Assembly: GCF_018199995.1 (NCBI RefSeq)
Contig: NZ_CP073578.1
Coordinates: 1,116,001 to 1,180,000 of the forward strand
Direction of reading: 5' to 3'
Length of the DNA: 64,000 nucleotides
DNA from: Photobacterium sp. GJ3
GTDB taxonomy: Bacteria > Pseudomonadota > Gammaproteobacteria > Enterobacterales > Vibrionaceae
Positions 8,473 to 18,302 of this stretch are shown here, piece after piece (positions within the stretch are counted from its first letter, which is position 1; each line of letters opens with the position of its first letter). The notes under the pieces are model-generated. The model saw nothing but the letters and a program-made list of their open reading frames with translations, made no database searches and was not told where the DNA came from. The translations under genes and the position numbers were made by a program.

Positions 8473-10566
8473 ATGAAAGAGCGCACGAAATCATATTATA
8501 AGCTGCTGAGTGAAGTGGAAAAACGAATTCCTGATGTTGATGTGCAATTAAATCAACTGGATAAAGTACTGACAGGGAAGAAAAGCTGGCAGTCGATTGA
8601 AGAGAAAGAACGGGTAATGTTCAGACTCAAGAATATTACTCAGGAAAGAGAAGATGAAAAACGAATTGATTTGGACGATATTCAGGGTAGTTTGCTGGAA
8701 CGCATCATCAAATTCAATGAACTATTGCCTATATCTTTTTTATATCGGGGGGCCCGGATCGCGAAAACCGTTGGCCGGGTAAACGTCCGGTCTGAATTAG
8801 GGTTGATCGGTCATGGGACAGCATTTATGGTGTCACCCCGGCTGATGATGACTAATAACCATGTGCTGGAAAATGAAACGACGGCCCGGTTCAGCATGCT
8901 GGAAATGAACTTTCGGGCGACGCCGACCGGAATGAGTCAGTCTTCTTTTTTCCGGTTGCTGCCAGAATTATTCTTTTTGACAGACGAGCACTTAGATTTT
9001 ACGTTGGTGGCTGTCGAAGCGGTGAATCCACAAGGTGACCGAATTGCCGATTATGGATTTAACCCGCTCATCCGACAGACAGGGAAGGCGCTGGTCGGTG
9101 AACACGTGAATATTATTCAGCATCCGCTCGGCGAGCCAAAACAGATCTCTGTGCGTCAAAATAAAATTATTGGTAAGGAGGGTCCGTTCCTGCATTACGT
9201 CACCGATACTCAGCAGGGGTCATCTGGCTCACCTGTCTGTAATGATGCATGGGACGTGGTGGCGCTTCACCATGCCGGTAAACCCAAGCGGGATGAACGC
9301 GGGAATATTTTGCTGACTGATGGCAGTGTCTGGGACGGTAATCCGATGACGCAGGGGCAAATCCACTGGGAGGCCAATGAAGGGGTCAGGATCAGTGAAA
9401 TTCTGAAAAAAACGGATGACCTCGTGGCTGACATGACTGCTTCAGCGCAGCAACTCTATCAGGCCATTTTCACAACAATACCGCCGGCAGGTGACATTGA
9501 ATCTGCCGTTCATCCGCAATCCCGGCCGGACACACACCTGGCTCATCATGACGGACAGGATTCAGCGAATCTGTATTTTCGGGTGAATATTACACCGATG
9601 ACAGAAGAAAAGCTGCGTCTTAGTCTGTTGGGAATACCGCACTCCGGAACGGATGTTGTCAAAGACGCAGAACGCCGGGAACCTCCGATTGTCATTTCTG
9701 GGAGTCACGCAGATAACATTCCGGACAGCCCCGCAGACCGGACCCGACTTGATTATTACGACCCCGATGCGGATAAAATCAGTCAAGAGACGTATTACGA
9801 GAATGTTGATCTGTCGCTGCCGCCGGAAGACCTGTATAAAGCCCTGTCGAAATTGCTCAGTCAAACACATACGACGCAGTTGTCCTATCGTGTGGCCCGT
9901 CTGGAGCATTTGTATCCGGTTGTTGATCGCCATGAATTCGGTAAGCTGAGAAATATCTATTCCGGAACAGTGCTTGATCCTGAAGAGGTGATTCGTGCTG
10001 AGAAAGCCATGATTCAACAACATGCGTCGGAAATGCGGATGCAGGTTGAATCGGAAGAGTTGTTATCTGAAGCGGCACGTGCGGAGGCGTTAGACATCCT
10101 GGAAGCATCACTCCCGTTCAATTGTGAGCATGTGGTGCCGCAATCCTGGTTTGAAAAGCGCAACCCGATGCGGGCGGATATGCATCATTTGTTTGCCTGT
10201 GAACCCGACTGTAACAGTTTCAGAAGTAATCTCCCCTACTGGCAGTTCGATCTGTTGGATGAATCCTTGCATACCGCCTGCGGTCGTCGTGAAGGAAACA
10301 AGTTTGAACCGGAAAACGGCCGCGGTGCCGTTGCCCGTGCAACGCTCTATTTCCTGCTGCGTTACCCGTTTGTTATTGGTGATGACCACAATGAGATGAA
10401 ACTGGAGCGGCTGAATATTTTGCTGCAATGGCATCAGCAACACCCGGTTGATCGCTATGAACTGCACCGGAACAGTACAATCTTTGCGGTTCAGGGAAAC
10501 CGGAATCCCCTGATTGATTTTCCGGAGCTTGCCGACCGAATTGATTTCAGCCTGGGATTTGCCTGA
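8473..10566 (+). CDS. Trypsin/V8-like serine protease fused to an endonuclease I (EndA/Dns-type) nuclease
   Basis: A 697-aa protein with no signal peptide, so probably cytoplasmic. Residues 1-95 are charged and helical. Residues 105-270 are a chymotrypsin-fold protease with a complete triad: H130 in MMTNNHVL, D175 in HLDFTLV and S251 in GSSGSPV. After a linker (about 300-430) comes an endonuclease I domain: NCEHVVPQSWF with H553, ADMHHLF, NSFRSN, ARATLYFLLRYP and the C-terminal QGNRNPLID, all hallmarks of the His-Me finger EndA/Dns family. Ordinary EndA/Dns enzymes are secreted proteins of 230 or so residues without a protease. The start follows AAGGG/TAGG. The gene is divergent from the AT-rich membrane protein. 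A protease-gated nuclease, perhaps an abortive-infection effector, is the natural inference; it is untested. Confidence 0.88.
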   Translation: MKERTKSYYKLLSEVEKRIPDVDVQLNQLDKVLTGKKSWQSIEEKERVMFRLKNITQEREDEKRIDLDDIQGSLLERIIKFNELLPISFLYRGARIAKTVGRVNVRSELGLIGHGTAFMVSPRLMMTNNHVLENETTARFSMLEMNFRATPTGMSQSSFFRLLPELFFLTDEHLDFTLVAVEAVNPQGDRIADYGFNPLIRQTGKALVGEHVNIIQHPLGEPKQISVRQNKIIGKEGPFLHYVTDTQQGSSGSPVCNDAWDVVALHHAGKPKRDERGNILLTDGSVWDGNPMTQGQIHWEANEGVRISEILKKTDDLVADMTASAQQLYQAIFTTIPPAGDIESAVHPQSRPDTHLAHHDGQDSANLYFRVNITPMTEEKLRLSLLGIPHSGTDVVKDAERREPPIVISGSHADNIPDSPADRTRLDYYDPDADKISQETYYENVDLSLPPEDLYKALSKLLSQTHTTQLSYRVARLEHLYPVVDRHEFGKLRNIYSGTVLDPEEVIRAEKAMIQQHASEMRMQVESEELLSEAARAEALDILEASLPFNCEHVVPQSWFEKRNPMRADMHHLFACEPDCNSFRSNLPYWQFDLLDESLHTACGRREGNKFEPENGRGAVARATLYFLLRYPFVIGDDHNEMKLERLNILLQWHQQHPVDRYELHRNSTIFAVQGNRNPLIDFPELADRIDFSLGFA

Positions 10567-10612
10567 GTCGCGTTTGCTGAATGGCTCATGCGCCGGAATC
10601 AGCTCAAAGAAC

Positions 10613-10635
10613 AAAGGCCGCATCAGCGGCCTTTT
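10613..10635. terminator. Bidirectional terminator between protease-nuclease and chemoreceptor genes
   Basis: AAAGGCCGC / GCGGCCTTT stem with a four-base loop and T/A runs on both sides, lying between two convergent genes. Confidence 0.85.
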
Positions 10636-10689
10636 ACCTAGATGCCATGACTCAAAAGTCACAGCGGTTTCAGGGGGAGCGATATGGGT

Positions 10690-12234
10690 TTAACCGAATG
10701 ATTTACTCAGTCCTTCCAGTGAAGCAACTTTTGCTCGCATTTTTGTTGCAGCTTCTTCCATGCGGCTCATCATGGTCAGGTTGTTCGATGAAGAGGTCGA
10801 AATCTGATGCACATTGCTGCTGATCTCCTGGGCGACTGTGCCTTGCTCCTCGGCGGCAGCGGCGATCTGGGTCGAGATTTCCGCAATTTCGTCGACCATG
10901 GCAACCACTTCCATAATACTGGCGGCTGTCTCATTGGTATGGGCGACACATTGATGCGTTTTTTCGATGCTCTCTGCTGAGGTGGATTGCCACTGGTTCA
11001 GCGTCGCACTGATATTGACGATACTGGCCTGGATATTTTCGGTCGCCCCATGGGTGCGTTGCGACAATGCGCGAACTTCATCTGCGACCACTGCAAATCC
11101 CCGGCCTTGTTCTCCGGCGCGGGCAGCTTCAATGGCAGCATTCAGCGCCAGCAAATTAGTTTGCTCGGCAATGCCCTGGATTTCCAGCATCATGGTTTCA
11201 ATTTGCTCGGAAACCTTCACCAGCGACTGTGCTGTTTGTGCGGCATTTTCCGTGTCACGGGCTAAGTCGTTAATATTGTTCTGTGTCTGTCCCAGCACTT
11301 TGGTGGTGTCTGCGCATTTTTGCTGTGCGGTAAGGACTTTCTCGGTGGTCAGTTGGGTATTCTGGGCGATTTCGGTTGCGACAGCAGACATCTGGGTGAT
11401 GGCGGTTGCAATGTGTTGTGTGTCCTGATCCTGATTGGAAATCGAGTCACGAGTGGTGATCGTAATGTCAGTCAGCTCGTCTGTGACACCTTTAATGGTC
11501 GTTGCGGCATCGTCAATCCGACCCAGCACTGTTTTTAGCCGGGCGTCATCCAGTTTTAAATGGAAGTCTGCGATGGAAGCTGGTCCGTTACCACTGTAGA
11601 TGATACGGGTCAGCGCATCGTAATTGTCAGATAGCTGCTGAAAAAAACGGGGTACTGCAAATAATTCACCCCGGCAAAGGATCGCAATGAATGCAAATGG
11701 CAACGCAGCGGAAAGGAAATCATATTCGGGAATAAAATAGTTTAATAAGCCAACAGTCATTGCAGTAAGAAGGGCGGTCAGCCCTAATTTACTCCAACTG
11801 GAAAGATGGAAGCCATATGGGTTTTTATTTTGATTCAATTGCTGGTAAATATGTGCGGCAGTTTCAATCATGTCTGAGGTTGGTTTCCGGCGAACAGATT
11901 GATAACCACACACTTTGTTGTTTTCATATAACGGGGTGACATAAGCATCCACCCAGTAATAACTGCCATCTTTACAGCGATTTTTTACAATACCCCGCCA
12001 GGGCTTTTCAGATTTTAAGTGGCTCCATAAGTCTCCGAATGCGGCTCTTGGCATATCCGGATGGCGAATGATGTTATGGTGCTGGCCTACAAGTTCATCA
12101 AAGCTGTAACCGCTGATATCTACAAATTCATCGTTGGCATAAGTGATCACACCTTGTAAATCCGTAGTTGTCACGAGCTGAGCATGATGATCAAGGACGA
12201 CCTCGCGATCGGTCACCTGGCGGTTTTTACGCAT
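10690..12234 (-). CDS. PAS-containing methyl-accepting chemotaxis protein (Aer-like)
   Basis: A 514-aa chemoreceptor without a periplasmic sensor. Residues 10-115 form a PAS domain like that of the aerotaxis receptor Aer ([45 protein letters not shown]), which in Aer binds FAD and reports redox or oxygen state. Two hydrophobic stretches follow at about 145-195. The rest is a HAMP-like region and the cytoplasmic signalling domain, with the conserved hairpin tip [20 protein letters not shown] that contacts CheA and CheW. The gene stands alone, ending at a terminator shared with the protease-nuclease gene. The ligand or cofactor cannot be told from sequence, so aerotaxis is an inference from the Aer-type PAS. 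Confidence 0.92.
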   Translation of the reverse strand: MRKNRQVTDREVVLDHHAQLVTTTDLQGVITYANDEFVDISGYSFDELVGQHHNIIRHPDMPRAAFGDLWSHLKSEKPWRGIVKNRCKDGSYYWVDAYVTPLYENNKVCGYQSVRRKPTSDMIETAAHIYQQLNQNKNPYGFHLSSWSKLGLTALLTAMTVGLLNYFIPEYDFLSAALPFAFIAILCRGELFAVPRFFQQLSDNYDALTRIIYSGNGPASIADFHLKLDDARLKTVLGRIDDAATTIKGVTDELTDITITTRDSISNQDQDTQHIATAITQMSAVATEIAQNTQLTTEKVLTAQQKCADTTKVLGQTQNNINDLARDTENAAQTAQSLVKVSEQIETMMLEIQGIAEQTNLLALNAAIEAARAGEQGRGFAVVADEVRALSQRTHGATENIQASIVNISATLNQWQSTSAESIEKTHQCVAHTNETAASIMEVVAMVDEIAEISTQIAAAAEEQGTVAQEISSNVHQISTSSSNNLTMMSRMEEAATKMRAKVASLEGLSKSFG

Positions 12235-12631
12235 GAGTTATCCCTCGTCGAAACGTATATTCAGAGTGCGTTTTAAATAGAACGCAGAGAAGCAGTGGGC
12301 TGCTTTTTTGTTTTATGACACGTCTGTCCCAACTCTAGATGACAGTAATTGATGGACCTATTGGAAATACCGGAGATTTGAAATGCTTCAAAGAATAAGT
12401 AAATGTCCCGAGAAAAAGTAAGCAAAGCTAAAATTAGTGATTATGATCAGTCTCTATAGATATTTTCTGCGCTCATCAACTAAGAATTGTTCTCGTCTTC
12501 CATGAATCTGCTGCCGCTTGAGTGTCGCAATACGCACAAAAACTGTAAGGAAATGGCGTCCTTTTTTGCCGGATATTTAGTTTTAAATGAAACTAAGTTG
12601 TTTGAATGGTGCTGGCTAGAGGGATGAGATC
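12235..12631. other. Intergenic region between chemoreceptor promoter and asnS terminator
   Basis: About 400 bases with no supported gene. The left end must hold the chemoreceptor promoter on the minus strand. At 12290-12309 a short stem AAGCAG / CTGCTT is followed by a T-rich run on the plus strand, which looks like a terminator but has no gene feeding it. A 41-codon frame at 12502-12627 lacks a ribosome site. Confidence 0.4.
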
Positions 12632-12657
12632 AAAAAGCCCTGCGGTGAGCAGGGCTT
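12632..12657 (-). terminator. asnS terminator
   Basis: Read on the minus strand, AAGCCCTG / CAGGGCTT with one further G-C pair and a five-base loop is followed by a run of T. It lies 28 bases beyond the asnS stop. Confidence 0.88.
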
Positions 12658-12684
12658 GAGTCGCTTTGTTCTGGCTTCTGAAAA

Positions 12685-14085
12685 TCAGAAGTTTGCTGAG
12701 CGTGGCGTACGTGGGAATGGGATCACGTCACGAACGTTTGCCATACCGGTAACGTAAGACACCAGGCGCTCGAAGCCCAGACCAAAACCTGCGTGTGGTA
12801 CAGTGCCGTAGCGGCGCAGGTCGCGGTACCAGTCCATGTCTGCCGGTTCGATGTTCATGGCACGCATACGCTCGTCCAGAACGTCCAGACGCTCTTCACG
12901 CTGTGCCCCACCGATAATTTCACCAATGCCCGGTGCCAGAACATCCATCGCAGCAACAGTGCGGCCGTCTTCATTCAGGCGCATGTAGAATGCTTTGATG
13001 TCTTTCGGATAGTTCTTCACAATCACTGGTGCTTTGAAGTGTTCTTCCGCCAGATAGCGCTCGTGCTCGGAGGACAGGTCAATGCCCCATTCAACATCAA
13101 ATTCGAATGAGCGGCCAGAGGCTTGCAGGATGTCGATGGCATCGGTGTAATCGACCTGTGCAAAGTCAGAATCGACAAATTGCTCCAGACGGGTAATGGC
13201 TTCTTTATTGATGCGCTGCGCGAAAAATTCCAGATCATCGCGACGCTCAGCCAGAACAGCTTTGAACACATACTTCAGCATGTCTTCCGCCAGTTTGGCA
13301 ACGTCATTCAGATCTGCAAAGGCAACTTCTGGTTCCACCATCCAGAATTCGGCCAGGTGACGGCTGGTGTTGGAATTCTCAGCACGGAACGTCGGACCAA
13401 AGGTGTACACTTTGCTTAGTGCACAAGCGTATGCTTCAGCGTTCAGCTGACCAGACACGGTCAGGAATGTTTCTTTTCCGAAGAAGTCTTCGTTGAAATC
13501 AACTTTACCATCATCGGTGCGTGGCAGGTTTTCCAGATCCAGCGTGGAAACGCGGAACATTTCACCGGCACCTTCTGCGTCTGCCGCAGTGATCAGCGGG
13601 GCAGAAGTCCAGAAGAAACCCTGCTCATGGTAGAAACGGTGAATGGCCTGAGACAGACAGTTCCGCACACGGGCAACGGCACCAATCACGTTGGTCCGCG
13701 GACGCAGGTGTGCTACTTCACGTAAGTATTCGATGGAATGACGTGTTTTTGCCATCGGGTAGGTATCCGGATCATCAACCCAGCCAACGACGTTGACAGC
13801 CGTTGCGGCCAGCTCGAAATCCTGACCTTGGGCCGGAGATTCAACCACCTTGCCGGTCACTTCAACGGAACAACCAGTCGTCAGTTTCAGAACTTCTTCC
13901 TGATAATTATTCAGTTCATTCGGGACCACGGCCTGAATCGGGTCGAAACAAGAGCCGTCATAGATGGCAAGGAAAGAGATTCCGGCTTTGGAATCCCGAC
14001 GTGAACGGATCCAACCGCGAACAGTAACTTCACTGTCAACCGCGATTTTTCCGCTCAGTACGTCTGATACAGGCGCGTAAGTCAT
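12685..14085 (-). CDS. asnS: Asparaginyl-tRNA synthetase
   Basis: Charges tRNA-Asn with asparagine. I place the start at ATG 14085, giving 466 aa and the N-terminus [20 protein letters not shown], which matches the length and beginning of the E. coli enzyme; the frame is open 19 codons further upstream but without family support. The N-terminal OB-fold ([17 protein letters not shown]) binds the anticodon. The class II catalytic core includes motif 2 around [21 protein letters not shown] and motif 3 near the end, [15 protein letters not shown]. It is a single-gene transcription unit closed by its own terminator. Confidence 0.97.
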   Translation of the reverse strand: MTYAPVSDVLSGKIAVDSEVTVRGWIRSRRDSKAGISFLAIYDGSCFDPIQAVVPNELNNYQEEVLKLTTGCSVEVTGKVVESPAQGQDFELAATAVNVVGWVDDPDTYPMAKTRHSIEYLREVAHLRPRTNVIGAVARVRNCLSQAIHRFYHEQGFFWTSAPLITAADAEGAGEMFRVSTLDLENLPRTDDGKVDFNEDFFGKETFLTVSGQLNAEAYACALSKVYTFGPTFRAENSNTSRHLAEFWMVEPEVAFADLNDVAKLAEDMLKYVFKAVLAERRDDLEFFAQRINKEAITRLEQFVDSDFAQVDYTDAIDILQASGRSFEFDVEWGIDLSSEHERYLAEEHFKAPVIVKNYPKDIKAFYMRLNEDGRTVAAMDVLAPGIGEIIGGAQREERLDVLDERMRAMNIEPADMDWYRDLRRYGTVPHAGFGLGFERLVSYVTGMANVRDVIPFPRTPRSANF

Positions 14086-14262
14086 GATGTAATGATTCTC
14101 CGTTGAGGCACGACTGAGTGCTGTGCTTAATTTACAGTCCAAAGCAGCAATATTACCTGTCTCGTCTCAGGCATCAAGCTTTGATACGTGCTCCGGTGGG
14201 AAATAATCACATTGTGTCGGCTTTTGTGCTGAATTAGTAATCAGAAGCGGGGCTGAGAAAGA

Positions 14263-14288
14263 ATCCGGCAGCGGTGAGGCTGCCGGAT
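14263..14288 (-). terminator. Terminator behind the large lipoprotein gene
   Basis: A 10-bp perfect stem ATCCGGCAGC / GCTGCCGGAT with a six-base loop, just beyond the lipoprotein stop. On the minus strand it is followed by a moderately T-rich tail (TCTTTCTC). Confidence 0.7.
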
Positions 14289-14296
14289 GGATGTGT

Positions 14297-17149
14297 TTAT
14301 GGCGTGGTGGGGGGCGGGGTGAGATTACAGCTCAGTCCGTCTCGTAATACGGTGCCCGGGAATGGACTGCCGGGTTGTGGTGCATCGGTCGGGCTTTGTA
14401 CCGACACAGATGGGGCACTGGCAGCCGGGATCAGTGTGACGATATCGCTCCACATTTCCCCTTGAGTTGTACTCAGGGCCGGGCTGGCACTTTCCCAGCG
14501 CGTGAAGTGGTTGAAACCTTTGATGGTCAGCTTGAGTCCGTCTGTGTCCGAGACTTTGATCCATTCCTGGAAATCTCCGGTCGGGAATCGTTTGGCACCG
14601 TTACTGAACACTGCATCGATTTCCGACTGTGCCATGGCATTTTCGTAATACAGGGTGCCGTCTGCTTCGAGTTTCCAGCGAATTGGAATATCGAAGCCAC
14701 AACCGTCTGCATCGGTGTAGCGGCCCGTGTTGAACCCCGCTTGTGTGTCCGCCTGTGGGTTCAGCACCAGATGACGGGACGAATCCCCGGCAAACGTCAG
14801 TGCCATTCCAGCCAGCATGTTTTGGGTGAATCGCGGGGTGCGCCCTTCCCAGCTCACAATACAGCTGGTGGATTGATTGTCGAATTCGGTTTTGGTTCTT
14901 GCGGTCGCTGGCATCTGTGTACTGCTGTTCCAGCCCGAATCACTGGTTGTGCAGGCGACCAGCGTGTCCGGCGCATATTCCTTGGTCATCAGGTGGCTGA
15001 TTTCTGTTTGATTGGCGCCCCCTAAATCCGTCTGACTGAAGGTTTTGATTGCCCAGAGCGGACGGGCGTCATATTTCTTGTGGGTCACGGCCCAGAGCGC
15101 GTAATCACTGAAAGTGTTGTGTCTGTCCTCGGTGAGCCGCAGGAAGCCAAGTTCATCCAGTGCCCATTCACGGTTGTCTGAGCCGGGTTGTAACACAGTA
15201 TTGAGATAATAGTCCCAAGTTTTGTCACTGCGCAGAATGACAGCTTCCAGCTCGCCCAGCTCGGTCGAAATCTGCACCAGGTGCTGATCGGCAAGTGCAT
15301 TTACACTGTCGGTTGTGAAGGTTTCATCGCCGCCACATTCGGTCACGGCGTTCAGGAATTGATCTTCTGTGGCCGGGGTGGTGTCGCCAAAGTCACAATC
15401 TCCGAATGGCGGCAGGTTATCGCGGGAAGCGACGGCATAAATCTGCTCTTTGGCGGCATTGTTAAATCCGGCAAAGTGGAAATCACTGTCTTTCAGCACG
15501 GCCTGTCCCTGATGGACGGCACCTTGATCAACGACCAGAAACAGATACGGCGTGTCGAACGGATAATGGTTCGCGAGTTGTTTGATCACGTCAGGGACCG
15601 TGAACTGGAACATCTGTATTCCCTGAGTGGTGACCGGCGACCAGAGGCCATCTTCAACGACAACCCAGTCATCCCCACCGATATTCACCCAATAGTTCAC
15701 CTGATGCGTGTTATTGAAGACAAACTCCAGCACCACATTGTCGGTCAGATGATAGCCATTCACTTGCTCAATACTGCCTGAACCTGCCACAGAAACCAGA
15801 TCCTCCAGCGTGGTGTAAGGCACACCCGGGTTGTCTCGGGGCGAGACGGAACACTCATCGCCGTTGACATCGGTGCTGCACAGCAGCATCCGGGTGGTTT
15901 CCGGATTCCAGGTGAAGTAATAGCCGGTTGAACCTTCTGCAAATGTGGCGTCATCGGGCACATAGCGGGTCATAAAGTGGTTTTCTTTGGTGGTCAGAAA
16001 ATCATGCATGCGCTGGCCGGATAACGGATAGCTGTTGACGCGCATGGTAATGTTCCGGCTGTCACTTTCTGCCAGTCCTGCATCAGTCATGATGGCGGTG
16101 CTGCTGGAAGAGATCAGCACCTGAAAGTAATCATACAAATCTTTCCAGCCGCCTGAGGTCAGGATTTTCCCTTGAATGGCATTCTCTTTCTGATCGAACT
16201 GAACCAGTCCCTGCTCGCTGAGATAGCGAAATTCTTCGGCCAGGCTGATCTCACTGTCGCCGTTTTTGTGCCAGCGCCAGTCGATTTGCCGGGTTTCATT
16301 GGTTGCAGTATCCGGGCTGTTAAAGTCCATCATATCCGCTTCCAGTGTGCTGCCTGTCAGAGAACGCTGGCTGCGTAACCGCCAGAAGCCTGCATTGAAC
16401 ACCGTTTGAATCTGATCTTTCTGCGCGGTCAGCTCGGTGTATTTGCGGGTCATGATACCTTCAAGAATGTCATTGACGACGGTCAGAGACATCAGATTGC
16501 TCAGGCTGACCCCATTGAGGCCCAGCTTCGGAATCAGTGTGACGGCCAGTTCATCGGCCAGTTCGTTGATAAAGTCTCCAGCATCCCGGACATCAATATT
16601 GGCGGGTTCACTCACGGTTTCGATGAAGATGCCCCAGTTGCCGTCCCGGACAACGCGTTTGATGAGTGCCCGGTACGCCAGCGTGGTTTTCAGAGACAAA
16701 GCGATTTCTGTATCGGTCAGCGGCGTCATCAGCAGGTTGGTCGGCAGTTCATCCCCAATGGAAAATTGCGGTGGTTCCTCAAGGTTCAGCACCAGCACCC
16801 CCTGCAATAACAGTGGGCTGCGTGCCTCAATGATGTAGTTTCCATCGGTTTGCTGGAAGTTGGTGATTTCACCTTGTCCCATGGCTTTGCCCTGTGCATT
16901 CAGGAAAATGATGGCAAAGTTATCTTGAGTGAGAGTTGTTGTGGCTGCGTAGGCTTTGCTGATCAATTGCCAGCTGTTGCGCTGTTGTGCTGTCATGAGT
17001 CCGGCCGGTAAGTCGACGGTCACAGTGAACCTGGTTTTCGCCAGAGGCAGATCGGCGGGCTGAATCCCGCTCTCACCATCACCCCCACCACACGCAGAAA
17101 GCAGACCCGCCAAAATCAGGCTGAGCCCCATCATCAGATAGGCACGCAT
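14297..17149 (-). CDS. Large lipoprotein of unknown function (950 aa)
   Basis: Begins MRAYLMMGLSLILAGLLSAC, a textbook lipoprotein signal with the lipidated cysteine at position 20, followed by a glycine-rich linker (GGGDGES). After the signal the protein looks soluble and beta-rich with many Asp, Thr and Asn, and has paired cysteines in the middle and C-terminal parts (DCDFGD, CTTSDSGW, CIVSWEG, DGCGFD), consistent with an exported, disulfide-bonded protein. The tail is proline/threonine-rich. I recognise no catalytic motif. Residue 22 is not aspartate (the sequence after Cys is GGG), so outer-membrane sorting is likely. It is a single gene with its own terminator, with queE upstream on the same strand behind another terminator. 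Confidence 0.8.
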   Translation of the reverse strand: MRAYLMMGLSLILAGLLSACGGGDGESGIQPADLPLAKTRFTVTVDLPAGLMTAQQRNSWQLISKAYAATTTLTQDNFAIIFLNAQGKAMGQGEITNFQQTDGNYIIEARSPLLLQGVLVLNLEEPPQFSIGDELPTNLLMTPLTDTEIALSLKTTLAYRALIKRVVRDGNWGIFIETVSEPANIDVRDAGDFINELADELAVTLIPKLGLNGVSLSNLMSLTVVNDILEGIMTRKYTELTAQKDQIQTVFNAGFWRLRSQRSLTGSTLEADMMDFNSPDTATNETRQIDWRWHKNGDSEISLAEEFRYLSEQGLVQFDQKENAIQGKILTSGGWKDLYDYFQVLISSSSTAIMTDAGLAESDSRNITMRVNSYPLSGQRMHDFLTTKENHFMTRYVPDDATFAEGSTGYYFTWNPETTRMLLCSTDVNGDECSVSPRDNPGVPYTTLEDLVSVAGSGSIEQVNGYHLTDNVVLEFVFNNTHQVNYWVNIGGDDWVVVEDGLWSPVTTQGIQMFQFTVPDVIKQLANHYPFDTPYLFLVVDQGAVHQGQAVLKDSDFHFAGFNNAAKEQIYAVASRDNLPPFGDCDFGDTTPATEDQFLNAVTECGGDETFTTDSVNALADQHLVQISTELGELEAVILRSDKTWDYYLNTVLQPGSDNREWALDELGFLRLTEDRHNTFSDYALWAVTHKKYDARPLWAIKTFSQTDLGGANQTEISHLMTKEYAPDTLVACTTSDSGWNSSTQMPATARTKTEFDNQSTSCIVSWEGRTPRFTQNMLAGMALTFAGDSSRHLVLNPQADTQAGFNTGRYTDADGCGFDIPIRWKLEADGTLYYENAMAQSEIDAVFSNGAKRFPTGDFQEWIKVSDTDGLKLTIKGFNHFTRWESASPALSTTQGEMWSDIVTLIPAASAPSVSVQSPTDAPQPGSPFPGTVLRDGLSCNLTPPPTTP

Positions 17150-17254
17150 AGATTTTCCCCTGAACGATCAAAACTGTACTTTTATTCGAAACGCAAGATT
17201 GGTTTCGGTGTTTGGGGTGAGTATAGGTAAGTGGCGGGGAGGGAAATGTAAAAC

Positions 17255-17289
17255 CAGACACCGTGTCTCACAGGCTGAGACACGGTCTG
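17255..17289 (-). terminator. queE terminator
   Basis: A 10-bp stem CCGTGTCTCA / TGAGACACGG extended by CAGA / TCTG across a two-base bulge. On the minus strand it is followed by GGTTTTA. It separates queE from the downstream lipoprotein gene. Confidence 0.65.
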
Positions 17290-17346
17290 AGAATTAAGAC
17301 AACGCTTGCCGGCATGGCCAGAACGCGCAGAAATTGCGGGTCAGTG

Positions 17347-18015
17347 TCAGGCGATGGACAGGTATTTGTGGGTTTGAATCGACAGTCGCCAGTTCCGGGC
17401 AATACAGGTTTCAATACACAGCTCGGTGGCCCGGGTTTTCTGACTGATCGGTTGCAGGGCAATGGTGACATCTGACCGGAGTGGGATGCCATCCAGAAGC
17501 GCATCCAGCTGATCGATATCTTTTTGGGTACCGACCGGATGTTTGATCTCATTGGCACGTTCCAGCGCGATTGGCAGGACAGGCAGTTTGCCTTTCATGT
17601 TAATTTTCGGAGAAACGGTGACCCAGGTTTGCGGAGTCGCAAGGACTTCGTAGGTGCCGCTGGTTTCAATCTGGCAGCGGAAACCATGGGCTTCCAGCAA
17701 GGTCGTGAGCGGGCGCAGATCGTACAGACAGGGCTCTCCGCCAGTGATCACCACATGACGAGCCGTATATCCCTGATCCAGCAGTAGTTGAACGATGCCC
17801 TGAGCATCCAGCGATGTCCAGGTGGGGGAATCACCACGTTTGTCCATCATGGCCTGAATGTTCACTTCATCCTGAGGTTCTGCACTCCAGGTTTGCTTGG
17901 TGTCGCACCAGGCGCAGCCGACCGGGCAAATCTGCAAGCGAACAAAGATAGCCGGTACACCTGTGAAAACACCTTCCCCTTGAATGGTTTCAAAGATTTC
18001 ATTGATTTTGTACAC
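17347..18015 (-). CDS. queE: 7-carboxy-7-deazaguanine synthase QueE
   Basis: Radical SAM enzyme of queuosine synthesis that contracts 6-carboxytetrahydropterin to 7-carboxy-7-deazaguanine. I choose the GTG at 18015: GAGG lies six bases upstream, the product begins MYKINEIFETIQGEGVF as in relatives, and the 222 aa match the E. coli length. An ATG at 18039 has no ribosome site. The cluster motif CPVGCAWC gives C30, C34 and C37; the CX3CX2C spacing is that of the proteobacterial enzyme. GGEPCL is the SAM-binding glycine motif. No other que gene is adjacent. Confidence 0.94.
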   Translation of the reverse strand: MYKINEIFETIQGEGVFTGVPAIFVRLQICPVGCAWCDTKQTWSAEPQDEVNIQAMMDKRGDSPTWTSLDAQGIVQLLLDQGYTARHVVITGGEPCLYDLRPLTTLLEAHGFRCQIETSGTYEVLATPQTWVTVSPKINMKGKLPVLPIALERANEIKHPVGTQKDIDQLDALLDGIPLRSDVTIALQPISQKTRATELCIETCIARNWRLSIQTHKYLSIA

Positions 18016-18302
18016 GGCTGACCTCAAAACATCTGACAATTTTCACGGGGTCGCGGGTGTTTTGTTACCCGGAACGCTGAAGGGCGCGTATTATGTCAGA
18101 ACCCGATGGGATTGTCTCTATTGCTGTGATTTCACATGAAGTGCACTGAGTGGCGCTCCGACATGTATACACATTGCCGGTGAAATTGCTGAAAGTTGGT
18201 GATTGGGTTCACGGCATTGGGATAAGTCGCTTCACAATTACTTCGCACTGTAAAAAAATTCAGTGCCTTGCGTATTTATAATCAGACAGAGGAAGTTCGC
18301 GC

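Noticed and set aside
12290..12309. Short plus-strand hairpin with T run, possible end of a small RNA
   Set aside because: Only a six-base-pair stem and no identifiable promoter or gene leading into it.
12502..12627. 41-codon frame between chemoreceptor and asnS genes
   Set aside because: No ribosome site and immediately runs into the asnS terminator from the wrong side.
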